Assembly (NCBI GenBank): GCA_017307505.1
Contig: JAFKEE010000019.1
Coordinates: 62,001-126,000 of the forward strand
Direction of reading: 5' to 3'
DNA: 64,000 nucleotides
Origin: Acidobacteriota bacterium
GTDB lineage: Bacteria > Acidobacteriota > Terriglobia > Bryobacterales > Bryobacteraceae
Part shown: piece after piece, positions 47,268-57,086 of the stretch
How the letters are laid out: the number at the start of each line of letters is the position of its first letter
How positions within the stretch are numbered: position 1 is the first letter of the stretch
Notes under the pieces: model-generated
The model's database searches: none
Told to the model about the DNA's origin: nothing
The model's input: the letters and a program-made list of their open reading frames with translations, nothing else
Translations under genes and position numbers: made by a program

Positions 47268-48308
47268 ATGCGCCCCCTCATCCTCCTCCTGGCCGCCCTA
47301 CCGCTGCTGGCGCAGCAACCCCGAATCGTCAATGCCAAATTCGAGAACAAGGCCTCTTCGAACCTGAAGGCGGACGTGGACGCCGCCGCGGCCCGAGCCG
47401 TCCCTCTCTGGATCGGCTGGGCCGTCCCCCAGGTCGCCGGAGCCGGCAACTCCTGCTGCAGCACCTCCCGGGATGGCCAGGTCATCACCCAGGGCTGTGC
47501 GCTCGAGCCGAACACCACCGTGACGCAGGTTTCCTCCGGACCCATCCACCTGGAAGGCCCCAGCCACTCGGCCATCCTGCTGCGCCTGGAAAGCGGCAAG
47601 CTCGACAAGGTGCGCTTCTTCGGCTCCGACTGCAGCCTGGACGCCGGCGGCCTGCCCGTCGTCTGGCTGACCGGCGTGAAGCCCGCCGACAGCGTCAACT
47701 TCCTCGCGGACTACACGAAGCAGCACTTCGAGGAGCACCGCAAGGGCGGAGCGATCGCGGCCATAGCCATCCACGATGACCCGCAGGCCGACCGCGTCCT
47801 GAACGAATTCGTCCAACCCAGCCAGCCCGAGGAACTCCGCCGCAGCACGGTCTTCTGGCTCGGCAACTCGCGAGGCAAGTCCGGTTTCGAGACCTTGCAG
47901 CGAATCCTGAAAGAGGATCCCAGCTCGCGAGTGAAGGAGCAGGCCATCTTCGCGATGACCCTGACGAAGGACCCGCGCGGCATGGACACCATCATCCAGG
48001 CCGCGAAATCGGACCCGAACTCGGACGTCCGTTCGAAGGCCCTCTTCTGGATGGCCCAAAAGGCGGGCCGAAAAGCGCTAGGCGCGATCTCCAGCGCGGT
48101 CGAGAACGACCCGGACACCAAGGTCAAGCGCCAGGCCGTCTTCGCGTTAACCCAGATGCCCGCCAACGAAGGCGTCCCGGCCCTGATCGAAGTGGCCAGG
48201 AACAACAAAAACCCGGCCGTCCGCAAGCAAGCCTTCTTCTGGCTAGGCCAAAGCAAGGACGAGCGCGCCACCCGCTTCCTGGAGCAAGTCCTGACCGCCA
48301 AGCAGTAG
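47268..48308 (+). CDS. Exported HEAT-repeat protein
   Basis: The 346-aa protein has a signal peptide (MRPLILLLAALPLLAQ). The N-terminal third is unassigned and contains a Cys pair (GNSCCSTS). From about residue 160 a run of HEAT-like repeats follows: VFWLGNSRGKSGFETLQRIL, IFAMTLTKDPRGMDTIIQ, LFWMAQKAGRKALGAI, VFALTQMPANEGVPALI and FFWLGQSKDERATRFL. A ribosome site (GAAAGGACC) precedes the ATG. Together with the upstream sigma, anti-sigma and HEAT genes it may form an envelope-stress module. Confidence 0.8.
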   Translation: MRPLILLLAALPLLAQQPRIVNAKFENKASSNLKADVDAAAARAVPLWIGWAVPQVAGAGNSCCSTSRDGQVITQGCALEPNTTVTQVSSGPIHLEGPSHSAILLRLESGKLDKVRFFGSDCSLDAGGLPVVWLTGVKPADSVNFLADYTKQHFEEHRKGGAIAAIAIHDDPQADRVLNEFVQPSQPEELRRSTVFWLGNSRGKSGFETLQRILKEDPSSRVKEQAIFAMTLTKDPRGMDTIIQAAKSDPNSDVRSKALFWMAQKAGRKALGAISSAVENDPDTKVKRQAVFALTQMPANEGVPALIEVARNNKNPAVRKQAFFWLGQSKDERATRFLEQVLTAKQ

Positions 48309-48318
48309 CCTCACGGAG

Positions 48319-48342
48319 TGGGACCCTCACCGGGTCCCATCT
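48319..48342 (+). terminator. Possible terminator after the HEAT gene
   Basis: A perfect 8-bp stem (TGGGACCC / GGGTCCCA) with a 5-base loop, 11 bases after the stop codon. The following TCTTCCC is a poor T tract. Confidence 0.38.
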
Positions 48343-48370
48343 TCCCAAGCGCCCACCAAAGCGAACGAAG

Positions 48371-48418
48371 CCCAACGAACCCCGACCGTCCGGGAGGGGT
48401 CCCCGCTGCGAACCGCGC
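48371..48418 (-). repeat. Dispersed G-rich repeat related to the 61-kb block
   Basis: Read on the minus strand it contains GCGGTTCGCAGC, then GGGGACC-C-CTCCC, ACGGTCG and GGTTCGTTG. The same order of words occurs on the plus strand at about 61166-61216, with a 4- to 5-base indel. Confidence 0.55.
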
Positions 48419-48490
48419 ACATCAGTAAGCGGGCGCCCGTTCCCCGCCCCATCGGCAAGCGACAGGTATAGCCCGCACCCCACAATTCGC

Positions 48491-49429
48491 CTACAACACC
48501 AGTTCCCACGTCTCCGAAATCATCGAATGCCCGAAGCTCTGATGCGCTTCCTCTCCCACTCTCTGATACCCGGCCTTTGCGTAGATATGCCTGGCCGCCA
48601 ATAAAACATTGTTGGTCCACAGCGTGATCTTGGTATACCCGGCCTGCCGCGCAAACTTCGTACACTCATCCACCAGCCGCTGCCCCAACCCCAACCCGCG
48701 CGCCGACGGCTCGATCAGCAGCAGCCGCAGCTTCGCCACACCCAAATGCTCCGGATCCTGCACCAGGAACACCGAACCCACGATCTCGCCGGCCCGCTCC
48801 GCGATCCAGCAGCGCTCCTTCTTGGGTTTGAACTGGTCGAGGAAATCCGCCGCGATGCGCGCCACCAGCGCCTCGAACCGCTCGTCCCACCCATACTCCT
48901 GCGCGTACAGCACCCCATGCCGGTGCACCACCCAGCCCATGTCCCCAGGCTGATGGCTCCGCAACAAATACGGCTCTTTCTGTTCCGGCACCGGCTCCAG
49001 CACCGACTCGATATTGCGCATCGAATCCACCAGCAGCCGCTGCTTCTGCTCGTTCAAGCGGCTCAGCATCGTGCTCACTTCGCTGTTCGCCAGGAACGTC
49101 AGATTGGTGAATTCAGTCCTGCCGGCCGGAGTCAGCCGCAGATGACTCGCCCGGCCATCCACCTCCGAAGTCACCCTCTCCATCAAACCCGCTTTCTCGA
49201 GCTTGACCAGCAGCCGGCTGAGATAGCCGGCATCCATCCGCAACTCGCGCCCGATCTCCGTCGCTGTCGGGTTCTCCCGGTGCGCCACCTCGTACAGAAC
49301 CCGGACCTCGGCCAATGAAAATTTACTTTTTAGTAGACCTTGCTGAAGTGTGCCGATTTCCCGCGTGTAGAACCGGTTGAAACGCCGCACGGCGGCCACT
49401 CGATGATCGTGAATCTGCGATTTACGCAT
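48491..49429 (-). CDS. MarR-family regulator fused to a GNAT acetyltransferase
   Basis: The 312-aa protein joins a MarR-type winged helix (residues about 20-140; HRENPTATEIGRELRMDAGYLSRLLVKLEKAGL is the recognition region) to a GNAT domain (about 160-310) with the acetyl-CoA loop ARGLGLGQRLVDE and the following AGYTKITLWTNN. Fusions of this kind are known, and the acetylated substrate is usually unknown. Two palindromes 11-49 bases before its ATG are probable binding sites for its own dimer. It is divergent from the sulfite/nitrite reductase gene, which it may also control. Confidence 0.93.
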   Translation of the reverse strand: MRKSQIHDHRVAAVRRFNRFYTREIGTLQQGLLKSKFSLAEVRVLYEVAHRENPTATEIGRELRMDAGYLSRLLVKLEKAGLMERVTSEVDGRASHLRLTPAGRTEFTNLTFLANSEVSTMLSRLNEQKQRLLVDSMRNIESVLEPVPEQKEPYLLRSHQPGDMGWVVHRHGVLYAQEYGWDERFEALVARIAADFLDQFKPKKERCWIAERAGEIVGSVFLVQDPEHLGVAKLRLLLIEPSARGLGLGQRLVDECTKFARQAGYTKITLWTNNVLLAARHIYAKAGYQRVGEEAHQSFGHSMISETWELVL

Positions 49430-49439
49430 GGCTGAAATT

Positions 49440-49478
49440 ACTTGACAGTGTCAACTATATTACTTGATTGTGTCAAGT
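49440..49478. promoter_or_regulatory. Two-site palindromic operator for the MarR-GNAT regulator
   Basis: Site 1 (49440-49456, ACTTGACAGTGTCAACT) and site 2 (49462-49478, ACTTGATTGTGTCAAGT) are both dyads of TTGA/TCAA and repeat with a 22-base period, about two helical turns. They lie in the 111- to 138-base spacer between the divergent regulator and reductase genes, next to the regulator start. Confidence 0.65.
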
Positions 49479-49515
49479 ATCCAGCTCGCGGCAATCCCCA
49501 CGACCCGCCGGGGGC

Positions 49516-49545
49516 TTGAAATATCTGCCCTGAACTCGATATGGT
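49516..49545 (+). promoter_or_regulatory. Candidate promoter of the sulfite/nitrite reductase gene
   Basis: TTGAAA (49516-49521) and TATGGT (49540-49545) with an 18-base spacer. Transcription would start about 15 bases before the ATG at 49568, with no Shine-Dalgarno sequence in between. Confidence 0.35.
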
Positions 49546-49567
49546 TATAGGTGTTTCCTCTCTTCCT

Positions 49568-51817
<2,250 letters not shown>

Positions 51818-51821
51818 CGAG

Positions 51822-52346
51822 ATGGAGCAAGTAAACGTCAAGATTTTCGCGGAACCGGATACCCAGATCTCCCTGGAAGACGCCATTCCGGTGTTCCATC
51901 GCTGGATTCAGAAACGCGACCTGCCGGAATTATTGATCGACGTGACGGATTACTCGCATGTGATCGCCGGCCCGGGCGTGCTGCTCATCGGGCACGAGGC
52001 AAACTACAGTTTGGACAATGGCCGCAATGAGTTAGGGGTTCTCTACAACCGTAAAGCCAAAGTGGAAGGCGACAGCCTGAAGCAGGCTTACGAGGCAGCT
52101 CTGAACGCGGCCCAACGGCTCGAACAGGAGCAGGAGTTCCAGGGCAAACTGAAGTTCCGCCACGACGAAGTCGAGGTAACTCTCAACGACAGGATGCTGC
52201 ATCCGAATACCGAAGAGGGCTGGGCTGCCGTCCGTGGCGAGATCGAGGCGTTCCTCGACGGCCTCTTCGAAGCCGGGCGGTACAGTGTCCAGCGGCCGAC
52301 CGACCCGCGCGAGCGGCTCTGGGTTCGTGCTCGCCGAACCAATTGA
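51822..52346 (+). CDS. Conserved-looking protein of unknown function, partner of the reductase
   Basis: The 174-aa protein starts 4 bases after the reductase stop, so it is surely co-transcribed. It has no signal peptide and no membrane segment. Visible parts are an N-terminal alpha/beta region (LLIDVTDYSHVIAGPGVLLIGHEANYSLDNG), a glutamine/glutamate-rich helix (ALNAAQRLEQEQEFQGKLKF) and a C-terminal helix with basic tail. I recognise no catalytic motif or cofactor site. By position it may be an accessory factor of siroheme reductase assembly or electron supply. Confidence 0.78.
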   Translation: MEQVNVKIFAEPDTQISLEDAIPVFHRWIQKRDLPELLIDVTDYSHVIAGPGVLLIGHEANYSLDNGRNELGVLYNRKAKVEGDSLKQAYEAALNAAQRLEQEQEFQGKLKFRHDEVEVTLNDRMLHPNTEEGWAAVRGEIEAFLDGLFEAGRYSVQRPTDPRERLWVRARRTN

Positions 52347-52365
52347 TTTAGCTGGGTTTATCCTG

Positions 52366-52397
52366 CGCCGTGGCGAACTGGGGCTTGCGCCACGGCG
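52366..52397 (+). other. Stable hairpin between the partner gene and the cysteine synthase gene
   Basis: A perfect 10-bp stem (CGCCGTGGCG / CGCCACGGCG) with a 12-base loop. It has no T tract, so it is more likely a processing, attenuation or partial-termination structure than a full terminator. Confidence 0.5.
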
Positions 52398-52446
52398 TTG
52401 ACTGGGGCTGAAGTACAACCTTTCGGGATGCATGGAGACGGCTACA

Positions 52447-53397
52447 ATGCTTGCCAGTCCAGCCATACTGCCGCCCTTGCGCGGTCAACACCTCCTGGCT
52501 TTGATCGGCCATACGCCGCTGGTGCGTCTGGAGCATTCGACGGCCGATCTGCCGGGCGTCGAAATCTGGTTGAAGCTCGAATTCGTCAATCCCGGCGGTT
52601 CGGTCAAGGATAGACCCGCCCGCAACATCATCCTCGATGGAGAGCGGACTGGTCGCTTAAATCCGGATAAGACAATCCTGGATGCAACAAGTGGGAATAC
52701 CGGGATCGCCTACGCGATGATCGGTGCGGCCCGGGGCTACAAGGTGAAGTTGTGCCTGCCCGCCAATGCGAGCGAGGAGCGCAAGCGGATCCTCACCGTG
52801 CTGGGCGCCGAACTCGTTCTCACCGATCCGGGCGAAGGTTCGGACGGCGCGTTCCGCAAAGTCCGTGAGCTGTATGCTGCTGATCCGGAACGGTATTTCT
52901 ACGCCGACCAGTACAACAACGACGCCAACTGGAAGGCACACTTCCACACCACGGGCCCGGAAATCATGGAGCAAACCCATGGCCGGCTCACCCACTTTGT
53001 GGCCCTGCTGGGCACGACGGGAACGTTCACAGGGACGTCTAGAAGGCTGAAGCGCGACCTGCCGCACGTGGAGTGCTGGTCGGCTCAGCCGGCTACGCCC
53101 TTTCACGGGGTGGAAGGCACGAAGCACCTGCCGGCTTCGATTGTCCCGGGCATTTATGACGAAACCGTAGCGGATGGCAATCTCTGGATCGAGACCGAGG
53201 ATGCCTATGCGATGGCCAGGAAAATGGCTCGGGAAGAGGGTCTGCTGCTGGGCATCTCGGCGGCTGGTAACGTAGTGGCGGCACGTAAGTTAGGCCAGCG
53301 CCTGGTGCGCGAAGGCAAGCGTGGCGTGATCGTGACCATCGCCTGCGATGGCGCATCGAAGTACCTCAGCGACGGCTTCTGGAACGAAAATGATTAA
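52447..53397 (+). CDS. Cysteine synthase family protein (CysK/CysM type)
   Basis: A 316-aa PLP enzyme: IGHTPLVRLEH, then NPGGSVKDRPARNII with the PLP lysine, ATSGNTGIAYAMIGAARGY and the phosphate loop ALLGTTGTFTGTSRRLK. It should make cysteine from O-acetylserine (or phosphoserine) and sulfide. The ATG at 52447 has GGAG 9 bases upstream; the ATG at 52432 lacks one. The synthase follows the sulfite reductase, so the cluster can turn sulfite into cysteine. The stop codon abuts the next start. Confidence 0.93.
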   Translation: MLASPAILPPLRGQHLLALIGHTPLVRLEHSTADLPGVEIWLKLEFVNPGGSVKDRPARNIILDGERTGRLNPDKTILDATSGNTGIAYAMIGAARGYKVKLCLPANASEERKRILTVLGAELVLTDPGEGSDGAFRKVRELYAADPERYFYADQYNNDANWKAHFHTTGPEIMEQTHGRLTHFVALLGTTGTFTGTSRRLKRDLPHVECWSAQPATPFHGVEGTKHLPASIVPGIYDETVADGNLWIETEDAYAMARKMAREEGLLLGISAAGNVVAARKLGQRLVREGKRGVIVTIACDGASKYLSDGFWNEND

Positions 53398-54402
53398 ATG
53401 CCGCGAGTACCGTTCCAGGAGTTGCACGAGACGCTCACCCGCGTCCTGCTGAAACAGGGGTTTACGCCGGAGCGGGCCGTGTTGTGCGCCCGCATCTTCG
53501 CGGAGTCCACCCGGGATGGCGTCTATACCCACGGGCTGAATCGATTTCCTCGCTTTATCAACAACATAAAGGACGGGCTCGTGCACGTGCATGAGTCGCC
53601 GGAGCGCGTCGGCGCGTTCGGAGTGCTGGAGCGCTGGCACGGCCGGCGGGGTCCGGGGATCCTGAACGCCTACGCGTCGATGGGCCGGGCGATCGAGATC
53701 GCGCGTGAGCATGGCGTCGGATGTGTCGCTCTATCTCAAACAAATCATTGGATGAGGGCGGGCACGTACGGCTGGCAGGCGGCCGAAGCGGGCATGATCG
53801 GGCTGTGCTGGACGAACACAATGCCGAACTTGCCGCCCTGGGGCAGCAAGGTGCGGAAGCTGGGCAACAACCCGCTCGTGATCGCCGTGCCCAGGGCCGG
53901 CGGGCATGTGGTGCTGGACATGGCGATGTCCCAGTTCTCCTACGGGACCCTCGCAGCTTATAGAAAACGCCGGGAATTGCTGCCCGTCGAAGGCGGCTTC
54001 GACAACGAGGGCACGCTGACCAGAGACCCGGCGGCTATCGAGCAATCCTGGCGTCCGCTGCCCATCGGATATTGGAAGGGTTCGGGCTTGTCGATGGTGT
54101 TGGACTTGATGGCGGCCCTGTTGTCGGGCGGCCTGGCGACGCACCAGATCAGCCCTGAGGCGGAAAGAGAGACCGGCATCTCCCAAATATTCCTAGCCTT
54201 ACACCCCGGAGGCCTGGCCGCGGCGGAAGAGTTGACGCGCATGGCAGACAGCGTCGTAGAGTCGCTGCGCGTAGGGGAAGAGGGCGCGGTCCGCTATCCC
54301 GGAGAGCAAACCCTGCGAGTGCGGCAGGAGAACCTGAAGCTGGGGGTGCCGGTGGAGGAGGACGTGTGGAATGAAGTACTTAAACTGGCGGCAACTGATT
54401 GA
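53398..54402 (+). CDS. LDH2/MDH2-family NAD(P)-dependent oxidoreductase (YiaK-like)
   Basis: The 334-aa protein belongs to the malate/L-sulfolactate/2,3-diketogulonate dehydrogenase family: STRDGVYTHGLNRFPRFI near residue 40, GCVALSQTNHWMRAGTYGWQAAEAG with the catalytic His, ITNTMPNLPPWG-type stretch (CWTNTMPNLPPWGSKVRKLGNNPLVIAVP), and KGSGLSMVLDLMAALLSGG. It reduces or oxidizes a 2-oxo/2-hydroxy acid. Neighbouring sulfur genes make sulfolactate a possible substrate, but diketogulonate reductases look alike. It starts directly after the cysteine synthase stop codon. Confidence 0.9.
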   Translation: MPRVPFQELHETLTRVLLKQGFTPERAVLCARIFAESTRDGVYTHGLNRFPRFINNIKDGLVHVHESPERVGAFGVLERWHGRRGPGILNAYASMGRAIEIAREHGVGCVALSQTNHWMRAGTYGWQAAEAGMIGLCWTNTMPNLPPWGSKVRKLGNNPLVIAVPRAGGHVVLDMAMSQFSYGTLAAYRKRRELLPVEGGFDNEGTLTRDPAAIEQSWRPLPIGYWKGSGLSMVLDLMAALLSGGLATHQISPEAERETGISQIFLALHPGGLAAAEELTRMADSVVESLRVGEEGAVRYPGEQTLRVRQENLKLGVPVEEDVWNEVLKLAATD

Positions 54403-54550
54403 ATCCGCAGCGACTCTTCTAAGGACAAGGCTCACTTCGAACAGCCGCCGCAGATCCATCGAGGTGGGCAGGTACCTCGCCGCACTGGGCGGCACACAAC
54501 CGGATCTGGATCCTATCCGTCGGCGGCGCTCCTGAGCCGGTTCTTCTATG

Positions 54551-54590
54551 AAAAAGGCCCGCCGGCTGTGGGGAACCGGCGGGCCTTTGT
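54551..54590 (-). terminator. Bidirectional intrinsic terminator
   Basis: A perfect 13-bp stem (AAAGGCCCGCCGG / CCGGCGGGCCTTT) with a 10-base loop. On the minus strand it ends in TTTTT, serving the minus-strand operon. On the plus strand TTTGTCCTTT follows, so it may also end the sulfur-gene transcript. Confidence 0.82.
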
Positions 54591-54607
54591 CCTTTGCGGA
54601 TCTGGGT

Positions 54608-55651
54608 TTACTGGTTTTCCGGGGCGGCGTCGCGCATCTTGATGGTCATCTTCTTGCGCATGGTGTCGGCGCTGAAGTCGTTCAGCCGGTAGTCGGCCGG
54701 AACTTCGAAGAGCGAACGGGGCTGTTCGCCGCGGACGATGTTCGTCAGCCGGTAGGTGGTCTCGCCGCTGCGCGGGTCGGAGTGCTTGCGGAGAACATCG
54801 AGACCGAGTTCCGGGGAGCTCCAACGCTCGGTCACCATTTCCAATGGGCGCTCGTTGCCAATCTGGCCGGCCGGAATCGTAACGGTCGTACGGAGACCGA
54901 TGCATTCCACGCCTTCCACGACCTGCTTCCCTAACTCTTCTGTTTTCATGTTCCTGGGCATATCCGGGACAACCTTGGCCAGGCTTTCACCACGCCGCCG
55001 TTCGAAGGTCATGACCGCCGGTCCGTCCCCCGCCGCGCCGCCGGTAATCATGGCTCCAGCCACGCCAGCTCCGCCCGCCACGCCATCGGCCTCAAAGTGG
55101 ACAGTGGTGGAGGCTTCGTTTGTGCGGAGCATGGTCTTGTGTCCTACGGCCGTCTCCGCCTTCGGCATGGTCATCTTGTTGGCTACCTTCTCGATCGTAT
55201 TGAGCGTGTACGACTCGCCGCTCACCGGGTCCATGATGTTGATAAAGGTAGTGTTCTTGTTCTCAGGGACCCACATGGCGTTACCCGCCAGGGAGGTCTC
55301 TGTCCGCGTGCGGCCTTCGCTGTCGCGGTACTGCTTGTTGGACTGTTTGTTGGTGATGCGATTGCCGTCGGCTAGCATCTGCACGCTTTCCGTCACTGCT
55401 TCCGCCGAATAGGGCGCTCCCTTCATGGCCTTGGTGGCCAGGAACTGAGTGGACACCAGCGGTCCCGGGCCGTTCATGACAAAGACATGGTCAGGGGTGG
55501 CGGTGCCGGTGGCGACGCCGCTGACGACGGCCTGCGGGTCGTCCTGGGTGATCACGAGGTCGATGCTGCCGGCCGGTTGCCTGTGTTTCACTTCCTGGGC
55601 GAAGGCGAGCGAAGCGGCTGCCGTTGCCAGAATGATGAGTTTCCTGTTCAT
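54608..55651 (-). CDS. Exported protein of unknown function in an ECF operon
   Basis: The 347-aa protein has a signal peptide (MNRKLIILATAAASLAFAQ) and a strong ribosome site (GAGGTGA) before the ATG at 55651, which rules out an upstream extension. The body is beta-rich with no known catalytic motif: residues 90-180 contain KQYRDSEGRTRTETSLAG and NIMDPVSGESYTLN, and the end has RSLFEVPADYRLND. It resembles families of exported acidobacterial proteins in which outer-membrane lipoproteins or signal-relay roles are suspected. It is third in the operon sigma, anti-sigma-like, this gene. Confidence 0.7.
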   Translation of the reverse strand: MNRKLIILATAAASLAFAQEVKHRQPAGSIDLVITQDDPQAVVSGVATGTATPDHVFVMNGPGPLVSTQFLATKAMKGAPYSAEAVTESVQMLADGNRITNKQSNKQYRDSEGRTRTETSLAGNAMWVPENKNTTFINIMDPVSGESYTLNTIEKVANKMTMPKAETAVGHKTMLRTNEASTTVHFEADGVAGGAGVAGAMITGGAAGDGPAVMTFERRRGESLAKVVPDMPRNMKTEELGKQVVEGVECIGLRTTVTIPAGQIGNERPLEMVTERWSSPELGLDVLRKHSDPRSGETTYRLTNIVRGEQPRSLFEVPADYRLNDFSADTMRKKMTIKMRDAAPENQ

Positions 55652-55686
55652 AGTCACCTCTCGATTTTCCAAACTGATAGAACTGG

Positions 55687-56280
55687 TTAGCGAATAAAGC
55701 GAATGGCGCGGGCAACCCCGTCGTCGCCAATGAAAACCTGAGCCGGAACCGCATTGGATTCGGCGATGATTCCGAACTGGGCCGCGGTCTCGTTGCTGAC
55801 CCGGATGCGGACCACCTGGCCGCGGGTGGAGACCGGCAGGCCGGTGTAGAAATACCACGGCGTCAGCGGGTGGACCGTACCGGTAACTGGTTGCTCATCA
55901 GAGCGTTCCGGCGAAGGGCGAACGCGGGAAGGCTTGGGAAAGGAAGCCGCGGCGCGGGTGATGGCCGGTGCGGGCGCAGGCTGCGAGATTTCGCGATCGG
56001 TGCCGACCTCGGGGGTCCGCGACGGCGCAGGTTCGGGCTCGGCTACGGCGACGGTTGGCGGCTGTGGTTGGACTGTCTTGCGGGGCATGCCCAGCCAGAT
56101 TCCGATGATGAGCGCGGCAGCGGCAGCGGCCGGCCACCAGGTGGACAAACGGCGGCGGCGGGAACGCGCCCTCAATTCGGCGCGGAGCGCATGGCGGACG
56201 TGGGCTGAGGCCTGGGCTCCGCTGGTTTCACCAGCCAGCGCCCTGAGTGCGCTCTGCAGGTTTTCGTTTTCCCCACTCAT
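55687..56280 (-). CDS. Membrane-anchored protein, probable anti-sigma factor
   Basis: A 197-aa protein with a short cytoplasmic part (residues 1-45, ending in RRRRLSTWW), one membrane helix (PAAAAAALIIGIWLGM), a Pro/Ala/Glu-rich linker and a C-terminal beta domain (VVRIRVSNETAAQFGIIAESNAVPAQVFIGDDG). Its place just downstream of a sigma factor gene suggests an anti-sigma role, although no zinc-finger motif is seen. The ATG at 56280 is chosen because AGGAAAGG lies 9 bases before it; the ATG at 56289 sits on top of that site. Confidence 0.72.
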   Translation of the reverse strand: MSGENENLQSALRALAGETSGAQASAHVRHALRAELRARSRRRRLSTWWPAAAAAALIIGIWLGMPRKTVQPQPPTVAVAEPEPAPSRTPEVGTDREISQPAPAPAITRAAASFPKPSRVRPSPERSDEQPVTGTVHPLTPWYFYTGLPVSTRGQVVRIRVSNETAAQFGIIAESNAVPAQVFIGDDGVARAIRFIR

Positions 56281-56302
56281 GCGTGGCATCCTTTCCTGAG
56301 AT

Positions 56303-56857
56303 TCATGCGCCGCACCGTTCCTGGCTCAGCCGATCGAGCAGCAGGCCGCGCGCGCGGTGAAGGCGGGAGCGGACTGTACCGACGGCGACGCCGAGCAGTT
56401 CAGCGACGGCGGAATAACTCATTTCCTCCATGTCACAGAGGACAACGGCCTCGCGATAGTGGGCCGGCATGGCGGCCAGGGCCTGGCGGACGCGCTCGAT
56501 CTGTTCGGAGCGGGCCAGACCGTCGAGGGGGTCGTGTTCCGTCACCATGGAATCCTCTTCCAACTCCTCCATGGGTTTCGCGCCAAGCTGCCGGAAGAGC
56601 AGATTCCGCGCCATTCCATAGAGATAACTACCCAGCGGACCGGCCGAGGCATCGTAGCCCCGGGCGCCCCGGATGAGACCGAGAAACACCTCCTGCACGA
56701 TGTCGTCGGCGAGTTCGCGCGAACTGGACATGCGCAAGGCATAGCGGAAGATGCGCGGCTGGTAGCGCTCGTAGAGCAACTCGAAGGCGAGGTCTTCACC
56801 GGCCTGCAGCCGGCGCAAGAGTGATGCTTCGTTCAGAGTGCTGGAAGGGCTCAGCAA
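56303..56857 (-). CDS. ECF-type RNA polymerase sigma factor
   Basis: A sigma factor with region 2 (FELLYERYQPRIFRYALRMSSSRELADDIVQEVFLGLIRG) and region 4 (MPAHYREAVVLCDMEEMSYSAVAELLGVAVGTVRSRLHRAR). A TTG at 56857 has GGAG 5 bases upstream and yields 184 aa, the family norm; the open frame reaches a TTG at 56989, whose extra 44 residues have no sigma character. The gap to the next gene is 22 bases. Together with its two downstream genes it forms a separate ECF module from that at 44 kb. Confidence 0.93.
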   Translation of the reverse strand: MLSPSSTLNEASLLRRLQAGEDLAFELLYERYQPRIFRYALRMSSSRELADDIVQEVFLGLIRGARGYDASAGPLGSYLYGMARNLLFRQLGAKPMEELEEDSMVTEHDPLDGLARSEQIERVRQALAAMPAHYREAVVLCDMEEMSYSAVAELLGVAVGTVRSRLHRARGLLLDRLSQERCGA

Positions 56858-57086
56858 CGTGTCTCCGTTTGGAATTGCGACGGGCTGGGGCGTTAGTTCC
56901 AATTTCTTTTCGGGGGCACCCCTAGCATAGACGGGCTGGTAGCCGGTTTCGATGGGGGCTGCCGACGGATCCCTCCCAACGCACTGCAAACAAAAGACGT
57001 GTCACGTTACATCACCTGAATGTCTCCACTTGTCCCTGACGTACATCGGGGCATGCGGCCGACTCTGGAGCTGCGAGGCCGAACCG

